Source of the DNA: Candidatus Omnitrophota bacterium
GTDB lineage: Bacteria > Omnitrophota > Gorgyraeia > Aquiviventales > Aquiviventaceae
Length of the DNA stretch: 50,986 nt
Assembly: GCA_023247275.1 (NCBI GenBank)
Contig: JAHFGT010000007.1
Location: forward strand, 1-50,986
Reading direction: 5' to 3'
Shown here piece by piece: positions 19,011 through 26,577 of the stretch. The position numbers and the translations under genes were made by a program. The notes beneath the pieces were generated by a model. That model did no database searches. It was not told where the DNA came from and saw only the letters and a program-made list of their open reading frames with translations. The stretch's first letter is position 1. The number at the start of each line of letters is the position of its first letter.

Positions 19011-19439
19011 ATGCTCGCGATCTCCCTGGCTGCCCTGGCGCATCACCTGGTGGCCCAACTCGCGACCTCACCCTGGTGGGTTCCCAATTTCACGCTAGTC
19101 GGCCTGGTCCTAGCCGTCCTGCGGCGGCCGGCGCGCTGGCTCGGCTACAGCGTTGTGGCCGGCTTGTGGGATCTGGTGTGGCTGGTACGATCGGCCCCAG
19201 CGTTCCTAGTGACGATGGTGGCGATTGCCTGGCTCGTGCATCGCGTCGCCGAGCGCTGGGATGTTCAGGATCCCCGCGTTCCATGGGTGACGGTGGCAGT
19301 TGCGAGTGCGGTACAGATCGCGACCCAGCTGTGGTGGGGCGAATTGTGGTCTTGGTCGATCATCGGGTACGCGTCGGTTCATGTGGCCATGACGACGGTC
19401 ATGGCGATTCCCGCTCAGAATCTCATACAACGGTTATGA
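19011..19439 (+). CDS. mreD: Rod-shape-determining membrane protein MreD
   Basis: This is a very hydrophobic 142-residue protein with about four or five membrane helices (for example FTLVGLVLAVLRRPARWLGY and FLVTMVAIAWLVHRVAE). MreD is the least conserved elongasome subunit, so the call rests on size, topology and its place between mreC and mrdA. It starts two bases after the mreC stop, and its stop overlaps the ATG of mrdA (ATGA). Confidence 0.85.
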   Translation: MLAISLAALAHHLVAQLATSPWWVPNFTLVGLVLAVLRRPARWLGYSVVAGLWDLVWLVRSAPAFLVTMVAIAWLVHRVAERWDVQDPRVPWVTVAVASAVQIATQLWWGELWSWSIIGYASVHVAMTTVMAIPAQNLIQRL

Positions 19440-21133
19440 CCGAGCGGCTTGAGCAGCTGCGACTCTTCCTGCTTGTCGGCTTGTCGCTCCTCGCGATTCG
19501 GTTGGTGGATTTGCAAGTTGTGCGCGGCGGGCATTACCGCCAGTTGGCTGAGCAGAATCGCTTGCGACTGGTCCCCCAGCAAGCGCCTCGAGGGTTGATC
19601 GTTGATCGACATGGGACCATCTTGGCCAGTAACCATGTGGTGTTTCGCGTGGCCATCGTCCCACAAGAGCTGGATGAGTTGGCGACGGTGCTGACCACCA
19701 TCAGTTCGCTGGTCCATCGTCCAGTCGATGTGTTGGAACGCGAGTTCAAAAAAGAGCGGAGTCTGGCGTTTCTGCCAGCGACCATTGTTAGCCAAGTGCC
19801 GAAGGATACCGCGATCCGGCTCGAAGAAGAACGATGGCAGTTGCCAGGATTGCTCATTCGGCCAGAAACCATGCGGGCGTATCCCTTAGGCTCACGCGCC
19901 GCGCACCTGCTCGGGTACTTGAGTCAACCAACGGCTGAGGAGCTACCGTTGCTCAAACCCTATGGGGTGCAACCCAAGCAGCTCGTCGGTCGGATGGGAC
20001 TGGAGCGGTTGTTAGATCCAGCCCTGCAAGGCCATGGGGGCGGCCTCATGGTCGAAGTCAACCATCGCGCCCGACAGGTTCGGGTGCTCGGCGAGCGATC
20101 GCCCCAGCCTGGAGGGCGGGTCGTGGTGACGATCGATGCCAATCTGCAGTCGCTGGTGGAGCAGACACTCAGCACCCATCGAGGAGCTGCCGTGGTGCTG
20201 GATCCGTTCACCGGCGCGGTGCTAGCAGCCGCCAGTTCGCCGACGTTTCCTCCGGAAGCGTTTACCACCCCGGGCGATGAGACCGTCGTGCGATTACTGG
20301 AAGATCCAGAATCGCCGCTGATGAACCGAGTGGGAATCGCGTATCAGCCAGGGTCCATTGTCAAATTGCTCACCGCCGTGGCAGGGCTGGAGCAAGGGGT
20401 GGTGACACCTCGGACCCAAATTGTGTGCGGAGGCTCGATCACGATCGGTGATCGCACATTTCACTGTTGGAATCGAGACGGCCATGGGGCGCTGACCCTT
20501 CCAGAGGCCTTGATGCAGTCGTGCAACGTCTACTTTATGACGGTGGCTCGTCGACTCGGCGTTGAGCGGCTGCGCGCGGTGATGGAACAGACCGGGTTGG
20601 CGCAACGAACCGGCTGGCCGCTCGAAGAACAGACCGGAAGTTTGCCCCACCGTCGCCTCAGCGAAGGCGAGTTGGCGCTGTTGGGAATCGGACAAGGGGA
20701 AATTGCCATCACCCCGTTGCAAGCCGCCGTCATGGCCTCGGTGTTTGCGAATGGCGGATCGGTGGTCCAGCCATGGCTGTTAGACACCATTACCGGCCAA
20801 ACCGTGGACCGGCCAGGGGTGCGGCGGCGCATGCCGTGGTCTTCGTCGACGATTCAGACGGTCCGCTCCGGGATGTATGCGGTGGTGAATGGCGCCGAAG
20901 GGACCGGCCACCGGGCTTATTCGGATCACATTGTCGTAGTGGGCAAAACCGGAACCGCGCAGACGCACAAACCTGGATTCACCCATGGCTGGTTTGTCGG
21001 CTACTGCCCATTCGAACATCCCCAGGTCGCGTTTGCGGTCGTCAGCGAGTTTGGCGGATCAGGGGGTGAATTGCCGGCAGAGGTCGGGCGGAATATCTGT
21101 GAATACGTTGCCGCGTCCGCGAAATCCCCTTGA
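19436..21133 (+). CDS. mrdA: Penicillin-binding protein 2, elongasome transpeptidase
   Basis: PBP2 cross-links new lateral-wall peptidoglycan together with RodA. The 565-residue protein has one N-terminal membrane helix (LFLLVGLSLLAIRLVDLQVV), the dimerisation/pedestal domain (PRGLIVDRHGTILASN) and a transpeptidase domain. All three catalytic motifs are present: S307-I-V-K310, S362-C-N364 and K504-T-G. The frame is open far upstream inside mreC and mreD, but the ATG at 19436 overlaps the mreD stop and precedes the membrane anchor, so it is the correct start. It overlaps rodA by one base. Confidence 0.95.
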   Translation: MTERLEQLRLFLLVGLSLLAIRLVDLQVVRGGHYRQLAEQNRLRLVPQQAPRGLIVDRHGTILASNHVVFRVAIVPQELDELATVLTTISSLVHRPVDVLEREFKKERSLAFLPATIVSQVPKDTAIRLEEERWQLPGLLIRPETMRAYPLGSRAAHLLGYLSQPTAEELPLLKPYGVQPKQLVGRMGLERLLDPALQGHGGGLMVEVNHRARQVRVLGERSPQPGGRVVVTIDANLQSLVEQTLSTHRGAAVVLDPFTGAVLAAASSPTFPPEAFTTPGDETVVRLLEDPESPLMNRVGIAYQPGSIVKLLTAVAGLEQGVVTPRTQIVCGGSITIGDRTFHCWNRDGHGALTLPEALMQSCNVYFMTVARRLGVERLRAVMEQTGLAQRTGWPLEEQTGSLPHRRLSEGELALLGIGQGEIAITPLQAAVMASVFANGGSVVQPWLLDTITGQTVDRPGVRRRMPWSSSTIQTVRSGMYAVVNGAEGTGHRAYSDHIVVVGKTGTAQTHKPGFTHGWFVGYCPFEHPQVAFAVVSEFGGSGGELPAEVGRNICEYVAASAKSP

Positions 21134-22212
21134 TGTTCCGTCGACTCCGATTGAGTCAATTTGATCTGGCGTTGTTTGCGGCCGCGGCCGGCCTGGTCCT
21201 GATGAGTAACCTGGCCATGATGAGCGCGGCGGCCACGCTCCGCTGGACGCTGGCGTTGAAGCATGGAATCTTCACGCTCATTGGGATGATCCTGGGTCTG
21301 GTGGTGGGACGGCTCAACTACCAACGATGGAGCGAAGGCGTAGGGCTGGGCTATGGCGCCAGTGTGATGATCTTAGCGATCGTCTTGGTGGCTGGTGCGG
21401 TGCGTCTGGGCGCCACTCGGTGGTTGTCGGTGTTCGGGTTCAGTTTGCAGCCCTCGGAATTGGCGAAGTTGACGACGGCGTGGTTGCTCGCACGCTATCT
21501 GGCCGGACAAGCCACCCCGCTGTCGTGGAGTGTGCTCGGCACGTCGCTGTTGCTGGTGATCCCGCCAGCGTTGTTGGTGTTTGTCCAGCCGGATCTTGGC
21601 TCGGCCACCATCTTTTTCGCCATCTGGTTCGGGATGGTCTGGGTCGCCGGCCTGTCGCGGCGGACCGTCGGAATTCTCCTCGGAGCGCTCCTCGCAGTCC
21701 TGCCGATCGCGTGGCACGGATTGAAAGCCTATCAGCGGGATCGGCTGTTGGTGTTCCTCGACCCGCACATCGATCCGCTCGGGGCCGGCTATACGATTAT
21801 CCAATCGACGATCGCGATTGGCTCCGGGCAGCTCTTGGGGCGGGGGTGGTTTGCCGGCACGCAGAACCAGCTCAGTTTTTTGCCTGAGCGCCACTCCGAC
21901 TTTATCTTTTCGGTCATCGGCGAAGAGTGGGGGTTACTCGGATGTCTGATGATTGTCGTGTTGTTCGGCCTGTTGCTGCTGCGGATCGCGCGGGTCGCCT
22001 TGAGCACATCGGCCCCGCAAGGCCGGTTGTTGGCCGTCGGAATCTTTTCATGGATCGGTTACCAGGCGTTTATTAATATGGGCATGGTGATGGGGGTGCT
22101 CCCGGTGGTGGGGGTGCCCTTGCCATTGATCAGCTACGGAGGATCGTCGATGGTGATGCTATGGGTCGCCTTAGGGCTCGTGCAGAGCATCCGCTGGACC
22201 GACCGGCTCTAG
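21133..22212 (+). CDS. rodA: Peptidoglycan glycosyltransferase RodA (SEDS family)
   Basis: RodA polymerises glycan strands from lipid II during elongation. The 359-residue protein is polytopic, with about ten membrane helices. SEDS signatures are RWLSVFGFSLQPSELAKL (with the conserved QPSE), FVQPDLGSATIFF, GSGQLLGRGWFAGTQNQLSF, LPERHSDFIFSVIGEEWG and GVPLPLISYGGSSM. Its ATG at 21133 overlaps the mrdA stop (TGATG). It is the last gene of the elongasome block. Confidence 0.95.
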   Translation: MFRRLRLSQFDLALFAAAAGLVLMSNLAMMSAAATLRWTLALKHGIFTLIGMILGLVVGRLNYQRWSEGVGLGYGASVMILAIVLVAGAVRLGATRWLSVFGFSLQPSELAKLTTAWLLARYLAGQATPLSWSVLGTSLLLVIPPALLVFVQPDLGSATIFFAIWFGMVWVAGLSRRTVGILLGALLAVLPIAWHGLKAYQRDRLLVFLDPHIDPLGAGYTIIQSTIAIGSGQLLGRGWFAGTQNQLSFLPERHSDFIFSVIGEEWGLLGCLMIVVLFGLLLLRIARVALSTSAPQGRLLAVGIFSWIGYQAFINMGMVMGVLPVVGVPLPLISYGGSSMVMLWVALGLVQSIRWTDRL

Positions 22213-22240
22213 AATCATTTCACCCCCTGCTTTCTGCTGC

Positions 22241-22342
22241 AATCGCATCCGGTGGCCTGCGCCGTCGCGCCACTCGGCTGGCGTATCGACAGTCGATGCG
22301 CGGCGCCTCGTGGCTGCTCGGCTCGGCTCACCGGATGCGATT
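22241..22342 (+). repeat. Palindromic element with perfect 14-bp terminal inverted repeats
   Basis: AATCGCATCCGGTG (22241-22254) and its exact complement (22329-22342) bracket a GC-rich interior that is partly self-complementary. It lies just after rodA and could fold as one long hairpin; it resembles REP/MITE-style intergenic elements. The stretch 22343-22488 has a small AGGTCATAAAGG-like direct repeat but nothing else that I can assign. Confidence 0.7.
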
Positions 22343-22488
22343 TCGCGACGAAACCAGGGATGGAAATGACGTCTAAGGTGAAAAGGTGATTCTGTCACGA
22401 TGTCACAGGGGCACTCCGCCTCCTTGTCATTCTGTGTACAGATCATAAAGGTCATAAAGGGCACCAGCAGGGTTGTGCACAAGGTGAC

Positions 22489-22518
22489 TTGATGAGTTCG
22501 TACCGCGTATGGTATAGT
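22489..22518 (+). promoter_or_regulatory. Sigma70-type promoter of the pilT operon
   Basis: TTGATG (22489-22494), an 18-base spacer and TATAGT (22513-22518). Transcription would start near 22525 and run through the riboswitch downstream. Confidence 0.65.
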
Positions 22519-22579
22519 TCGACATGAGCTGTGTGACGGGCTCTCCGGCGGCTCATCGTCGACAATTTGCTTGACACGG

Positions 22580-22694
22580 TTCTTCGTGTGAAAAGGGCAA
22601 CCACGCCGTAAGGCGTGCGACGCAAAACCACAAGCCCCAAGCGCTTTGCTTCGCCACGTGAAGCATCTGGGGTGGTTGGGTTGCCACCGAAGGA
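22580..22694 (+). promoter_or_regulatory. Cyclic-di-GMP-I (GEMM-I) riboswitch
   Basis: The order of elements matches the GEMM-I aptamer. A closing P1 stem pairs TTCTTCG (22580-22586) with CGAAGGA (22688-22694, one G-U). The AGGGC core follows, then a hairpin CACGCC-GTAA-GGCGTG (22602-22617) whose GNRA loop is the tetraloop of the docking contact. Next come the invariant-type GACGCAAA-CC segment, a second stem (CCACAAGCCCC / GGGGTGG) and GGGTTGCC. The middle G of AGGGC corresponds to the ligand-contacting G20 of the Vibrio Vc2 RNA; the cGAMP-sensing variants carry A there. So cyclic di-GMP is the predicted ligand. It precedes an intrinsic terminator and the RHH-pilT-MshEN-pilB-pilC operon. Confidence 0.9.
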
Positions 22695-22699
22695 TGGCT

Positions 22700-22734
22700 C
22701 AGACGTCCTTTTCCTCGGACGTCTGATTTTTTTT
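22700..22734 (+). terminator. Riboswitch expression-platform terminator
   Basis: A perfect 9-bp stem CAGACGTCC / GGACGTCTG (22700-22708 with 22717-22725) is followed by A and eight T residues (22727-22734). It starts six bases after the aptamer, so ligand binding probably controls read-through into the pilus motor genes. I could not identify a clear antiterminator helix by eye. Confidence 0.9.
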
Positions 22735-22757
22735 GAAACCCGAGGCCTGAGCAGCGA

Positions 22758-23039
22758 ATGTCACAACACAGTGGTGGCTCCAATCAGCACGCGCACCGCG
22801 TCATCGCCTCGCTCAACCGCGAGCAAGTGGATTATATCGATAAGATCGGTAAGGACGCCCAGTTCTCCTCCGGAATCAAACTGTCGCGTACACAAATTCT
22901 CGCGGCCATGGTCAACGCGATTCGACGACTGAATCTGAGCGGCAATGGGATCGCGACGGCGGGGCAGTTTGAACAGCGGATTGTTGATGCCATCATGCAT
23001 CGCAATCGCACCGCAAAGCACGATGGCCACCATCCGTGA
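22758..23039 (+). CDS. Small ribbon-helix-helix-like protein
   Basis: The 93-residue protein has a central region that reads as a beta strand and two helices: RVIASLNREQVDYIDKIGKD, then GIKLSRTQILAAMVNAIRRL. This is the layout of ribbon-helix-helix (CopG/Arc-type) DNA-binding proteins, with a polar His-rich N-terminus and C-terminus. It is the first gene after the riboswitch and terminator and lies 60 bases before pilT, so it is expressed under the same control. It may be a transcription regulator of pilus or matrix genes, perhaps of its own operon. I recognise no named family; an adaptor role without DNA binding is possible. Confidence 0.62.
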   Translation: MSQHSGGSNQHAHRVIASLNREQVDYIDKIGKDAQFSSGIKLSRTQILAAMVNAIRRLNLSGNGIATAGQFEQRIVDAIMHRNRTAKHDGHHP

Positions 23040-23099
23040 GCTGTGGCAGCTCCGGCGACGATTGCAAGCACGGCACGTGAGTCAGAGGGGGACGTCAGC

Positions 23100-24176
23100 A
23101 TGACGACATCCGCAAAGCCGACGATGGAAGCGCTCTTACGGCTGGTCGTCGAGCAGGGCGCGACCGATCTGCATTTGAGCGGCAATCAACCGCCGCACCT
23201 GCGGATGGACGACCGGCTCGTCGCGACAGACCACGCGCCGCTATCCGGGGACGACGTCAAAGAGCTGGCGTACAGCCTGATCGCGCCGGACAAGATCGAG
23301 CGGTTCGAGCGATGGAAGGAGTTGGACTTCGCGTTCTCTGTTGAGGGATTGGCGCGGTTCCGCGCGAACTACTTTATTCAGCAGGGGTATCTCGGGGCTG
23401 CGATCCGGATGCTGCCCTTCCGGATTCAGAGTTTTGACGAACTCGGACTGCCCGTCCAGATCGTGACCGACCTGTGCCAGAAGAACAAAGGCCTCATTCT
23501 CATCACCGGGGCGACCGGGTCAGGGAAGACCACCACCCTGGCCTCCATGGTCGACTACCTCAACACGACGAAGGATTTTCATATCGTCACGATCGAGGAT
23601 CCGATCGAATACACCCACACCAGCAAGCGGTCCATCATCGATCAGCGCGAGGTGGGCAGCGACACGCAGTCGTTTGCCCAGGGCCTCAAACATGTGCTGC
23701 GCCAGGACCCGGATGTCATCCTCATCGGTGAGATGCGCGATCTGGAAACGATCGAAACCGCGCTGATCGTCGCAGAGACCGGTCATCTGGTGCTGGCGAC
23801 CTTGCACACCTCGGATGCGGTGCAGACCGTCAACCGGATCGTCGATGTCTTTCCAGCGCATCAACAGAACCAGGTACGGGTGCAACTCTCCTTGGAACTC
23901 TTGGGCGTCATCTCGCAGCAATTGATTCCGAAGGCGAGTGGCCGGGGGCGCGTGTTGGCCAGTGAAGTGTTGATTGTCAATCATGCGGTTCGCTCACTGG
24001 TTCGGGAGCAGAAAATTCACCAGTTGTATTCGGTGATTCAGACCGGACAGAAAGAAGGCATGCGGACGATGAATCAAACGCTCTACGAACTGTACCTCAA
24101 GCGGGTCATTAGTCCGGAAGAGGCCCTGGCGCGTTCCAACGATCCGGACGATTTGCTGCGGTTGATGCACCACTAA
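23100..24176 (+). CDS. pilT: Type IV pilus retraction ATPase PilT
   Basis: PilT is the hexameric motor that depolymerises the pilus and powers twitching. The 358-residue protein shows the PilT-type N-domain (TDLHLSGNQPPHLRMDDRL), Walker A GATGSGKT (about 137-144), the Asp box, Walker B ILIGEMRDLETIETAL, the His box LATLHTSDAVQTVNRIVDVF, the PilT-specific AVRSLVREQKIHQLYSVIQ helix and GMRTMNQTL. The GEMRD and AVRSLVRE signatures separate it from PilB. The ATG at 23100 is preferred over an upstream GTG (23043) because of GAGGGGG about 8 bases before it. Confidence 0.94.
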   Translation: MTTSAKPTMEALLRLVVEQGATDLHLSGNQPPHLRMDDRLVATDHAPLSGDDVKELAYSLIAPDKIERFERWKELDFAFSVEGLARFRANYFIQQGYLGAAIRMLPFRIQSFDELGLPVQIVTDLCQKNKGLILITGATGSGKTTTLASMVDYLNTTKDFHIVTIEDPIEYTHTSKRSIIDQREVGSDTQSFAQGLKHVLRQDPDVILIGEMRDLETIETALIVAETGHLVLATLHTSDAVQTVNRIVDVFPAHQQNQVRVQLSLELLGVISQQLIPKASGRGRVLASEVLIVNHAVRSLVREQKIHQLYSVIQTGQKEGMRTMNQTLYELYLKRVISPEEALARSNDPDDLLRLMHH

Positions 24177-24219
24177 CCGGAGGCCAACGCCGCGGCACGA
24201 TCGTCGCGGCGGACGACGC

Positions 24220-24681
24220 ATGGCGCGACGGATTATTACCAAGCGGATTGGTGAGGTCCTACTCGAACGAGGCCTCATCGATAAGAAGACATTGGACAAG
24301 GCACTCGCTCAGCAGAAAGAGCACGGGGGCCTGATGGGCCAAGTCTTGATCCAGATGGGATGCGTCACGGAAGAGGATATCGCCCTGGCCCTGACGGCGC
24401 AGTACGGGTTTCCGTATCTGCCCTTGGACAACTATGAAATCGATGGATCACTGACAGCGATCATCCCCGAAGCCCTGGCGCGGCAATACTGCCTCATTCC
24501 AATCGACCGGATTGGCAATGCCTTGACGTTGGCGATGGCCGATCCGTCCAATGTGCAAGCGATCGAGGAAATCGAGCTGCTGACCAAGTGCGTGATCCAG
24601 ACATTCGTGAGCACCCCGTCGGATATCACCAAAGCGGTCGAGAAATACTACAAAGGCGGTCACCACACCCCGCCGACCTAA
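24220..24681 (+). CDS. Free-standing MshEN-type (GspE N-terminal) domain, likely c-di-GMP receptor
   Basis: The 153-residue protein is only the N-terminal domain of a PilB/GspE ATPase; no Walker motifs follow. Residues 9-32 (R9-I-G11-E-V-L-L-E-R-G, ending LAQQ) and 38-61 (L-M-G40-Q-V-L-I-Q-M-G, ending LTAQ) are two 24-residue motifs separated by five residues. That is the published layout of the MshEN cyclic-di-GMP-binding domain (Arg/Leu-Gly, then Gly at position 10, then Leu and a final Gln). The second half (ARQYCLIPIDRIGNALTLAM, DPSNVQAIEEIELLT) is the usual GSPII_E_N fold. It sits between pilT and pilB. Inference: it binds cyclic di-GMP and acts on one of the motors in trans. Confidence 0.85.
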   Translation: MARRIITKRIGEVLLERGLIDKKTLDKALAQQKEHGGLMGQVLIQMGCVTEEDIALALTAQYGFPYLPLDNYEIDGSLTAIIPEALARQYCLIPIDRIGNALTLAMADPSNVQAIEEIELLTKCVIQTFVSTPSDITKAVEKYYKGGHHTPPT

Positions 24682-24710
24682 CGGTCGGCTCGTCGGGGAA
24701 GGTTGGACAC

Positions 24711-26450
24711 ATGGCAAGCCTCAAAGATCGACTCGTGAACGCGCTGCTGTCGCGCGGGCTCATTCAGCAAGCGCAGCTTGAAGAGGCGCTGGTCGTCCAG
24801 CGCACGCATGGCGGCACACTCCAGAAGATTCTGCTGGAGCGGGGCTACATTGGTGAACCGGATTTGCTCGCCGCCCTCAGCCAAGGGCTAGGGATCCCAC
24901 CCATCAGCCTGGGACGGATGAAGCTCGATCCGAATCTGAAAGGGCTCATTTCCCGCGAAGTCGCGCTGCAATACCAGCTCATTCCGGTCTCATGTATCGG
25001 GCAGACCCTCACGGTGGCGATGGCCGACCCGCTGAATATTTTTGCTCTGGATACCTTGGCGGCGATGACCGGGCTGTCCATTAACCCGCTCTTGACGACG
25101 GGGAAAGATGTCCGGGATGCGATCGATCAGTACTACGGGACCGGGGTCGAGGAAACCCTCAAAGAAATGGTCCGCAAGGCCGAATCGGACTCCGCCGATC
25201 TGGCGGCAGAGGTCGCCGCAACCGCCGCCGCGAAGGGCGGTCAGAATGAGGCCGACGACTTGCTCCGGCAGACGCAAGAAATGCCCGTCGTGAAATTTAC
25301 CGATGCGCTCCTGACACGCGCCGTGCGGATCCACGCGTCAGACCTGATCATCGAGCCACAGGAAAAAACGGTGCGGGTGCGCTACCGGGTCGACGGCGTG
25401 TTACAGGAGGGGCCGGCTCCGGCCAAGCAGCTCCATTCGGCGGTCGTCTCCCGGGTAAAGGTGATGTCTGAGCTCAACATCGCAGAGCGTCGACTGCCGC
25501 AGGATGGGCACTTCAAGTTTAAAGTTGATGACCGTCTGGTCGACTTCCGGGTCTCGATCCTCCCATCCGCGTTCGGCGGCAACGTGTGTCTGCGGATCCT
25601 GGACAAAGGGGAAATCAAGCTGGACATCAGCACCCTGGGGTTTGACCCGGATGATTTGAAGAAACTCAAAGCCTGCGCGCAACGGCCACATGGGATGATC
25701 CTCTCGACCGGGCCGACCGGCTCGGGCAAGACGACCACCATGTATGCGCTCCTGAAGTTGATTGATCGGCCGGAGAGGAACCTTGTGACCGTCGAGGATC
25801 CGGTGGAGTTTGAGCTGCCAGGAGTCAATCAAGTGTCGGCCAAGCCGGACATCGAGCTGACCTTTGCCAAGGCGCTGCGATCCATTCTGCGTCAAGACCC
25901 GGATGTGATCATGGTCGGTGAAATTCGCGACAGCGAGACAGCCGATATGGCGGTCAAGTCAGCCTTGACCGGTCACCTGGTCTTGAGCACGTTGCACACC
26001 AACAGCGCGGCCGGATCGGTGATTCGCCTCATGAATATGGGGCTGGAGCCTTTTCTGCTGAATTCATGCCTCATGGCGGTGTTGGGACAGCGGTTGGTGC
26101 GCCGGGTTTGCGCCAAATGCGCAGAGCCCTATCAACCAGCACAAGGGCTGGCGGAAAAATTGGGCCTGGTCGATACCAAAGGGCAGCCGCTGGAACTGGT
26201 GCGCGGACGCGGGTGTCGAACCTGCTTTCAATCCGGGTATGCCGGGCGGGAGGTCATCGCCGAAGCGTTGATCATGACGCCTGAAGTGCGGGAGCTGGTG
26301 CTGCGACGAGCTCCGGAACGAGAAATTGAGCAGACCGCTCGCAAGCTGGGCATGAAAACGCTCCGCGAGCAAGGGGTGATGAAAGCCAGACAGCATATTA
26401 CGACGCTAGAAGAAATATTTCGCACCACGCTCGGTGAGGTCGTCGGATGA
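24711..26450 (+). CDS. pilB: PilB/GspE-type assembly ATPase, copy 1
   Basis: This is the extension/secretion motor of type IV filament systems. The 579-residue protein has an MshEN-like N-domain (7-59), a second GSPII_E_N part, the N2 region (RIHASDLIIEPQEKTVRVRY), Walker A GPTGSGKT (about 334-341), the Asp box VTVEDPVEFELPGVNQV, Walker B VIMVGEIRDSETADMAV and the His box LVLSTLHTNSAAGSVIRL. Four zinc-type cysteines follow (CAKC...CRTC). The N-domain is degraded at the motif glycines (V9, Q38), unlike the separate protein just upstream. The ATG at 24711 follows GGGGAAGG. Whether this copy or the next drives pilus extension cannot be decided from sequence. Confidence 0.88.
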   Translation: MASLKDRLVNALLSRGLIQQAQLEEALVVQRTHGGTLQKILLERGYIGEPDLLAALSQGLGIPPISLGRMKLDPNLKGLISREVALQYQLIPVSCIGQTLTVAMADPLNIFALDTLAAMTGLSINPLLTTGKDVRDAIDQYYGTGVEETLKEMVRKAESDSADLAAEVAATAAAKGGQNEADDLLRQTQEMPVVKFTDALLTRAVRIHASDLIIEPQEKTVRVRYRVDGVLQEGPAPAKQLHSAVVSRVKVMSELNIAERRLPQDGHFKFKVDDRLVDFRVSILPSAFGGNVCLRILDKGEIKLDISTLGFDPDDLKKLKACAQRPHGMILSTGPTGSGKTTTMYALLKLIDRPERNLVTVEDPVEFELPGVNQVSAKPDIELTFAKALRSILRQDPDVIMVGEIRDSETADMAVKSALTGHLVLSTLHTNSAAGSVIRLMNMGLEPFLLNSCLMAVLGQRLVRRVCAKCAEPYQPAQGLAEKLGLVDTKGQPLELVRGRGCRTCFQSGYAGREVIAEALIMTPEVRELVLRRAPEREIEQTARKLGMKTLREQGVMKARQHITTLEEIFRTTLGEVVG

Positions 26451-26477
26451 ACCCGCGTCTCTTGGTCGCCAGATATC

Positions 26478-26560
26478 GTGTACGGGTGTACGGGTGTACG
26501 GGTGTACGGGTTGTTGGTGTGCACCTGTACACCGGTTCACCCGTACACCAGTTCACGCCC
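26478..26560 (+). repeat. GTGTACGG tandem repeat with complementary arm
   Basis: Four perfect head-to-tail copies of GTGTACGG (26478-26509) are followed by the complementary segments CTGTACACC and CCCGTACACC (about 26524-26550), so the RNA could fold on itself. It lies between the two ATPase genes and resembles the insert in the RNase P RNA gene at 42882-42942. Confidence 0.8.
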
Positions 26561-26577
26561 ACCGAAGGTGGGAGCAG

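Noticed and set aside
22580..22694. cGAMP-sensing GEMM variant for the first riboswitch
   Set aside because: The position equivalent to G20 is G rather than A, which favours cyclic di-GMP; only binding data can settle it.
26478..26560. CRISPR-like array
   Set aside because: The 8-bp units are contiguous, with no spacers, and there are no cas genes.
26434..26577. N-terminal extension of the second PilB-type ATPase through the tandem repeat
   Set aside because: The residues would be encoded by GTGTACGG repeats and are Cys/Val/Tyr-rich with no homology; a good ribosome site precedes 26578.
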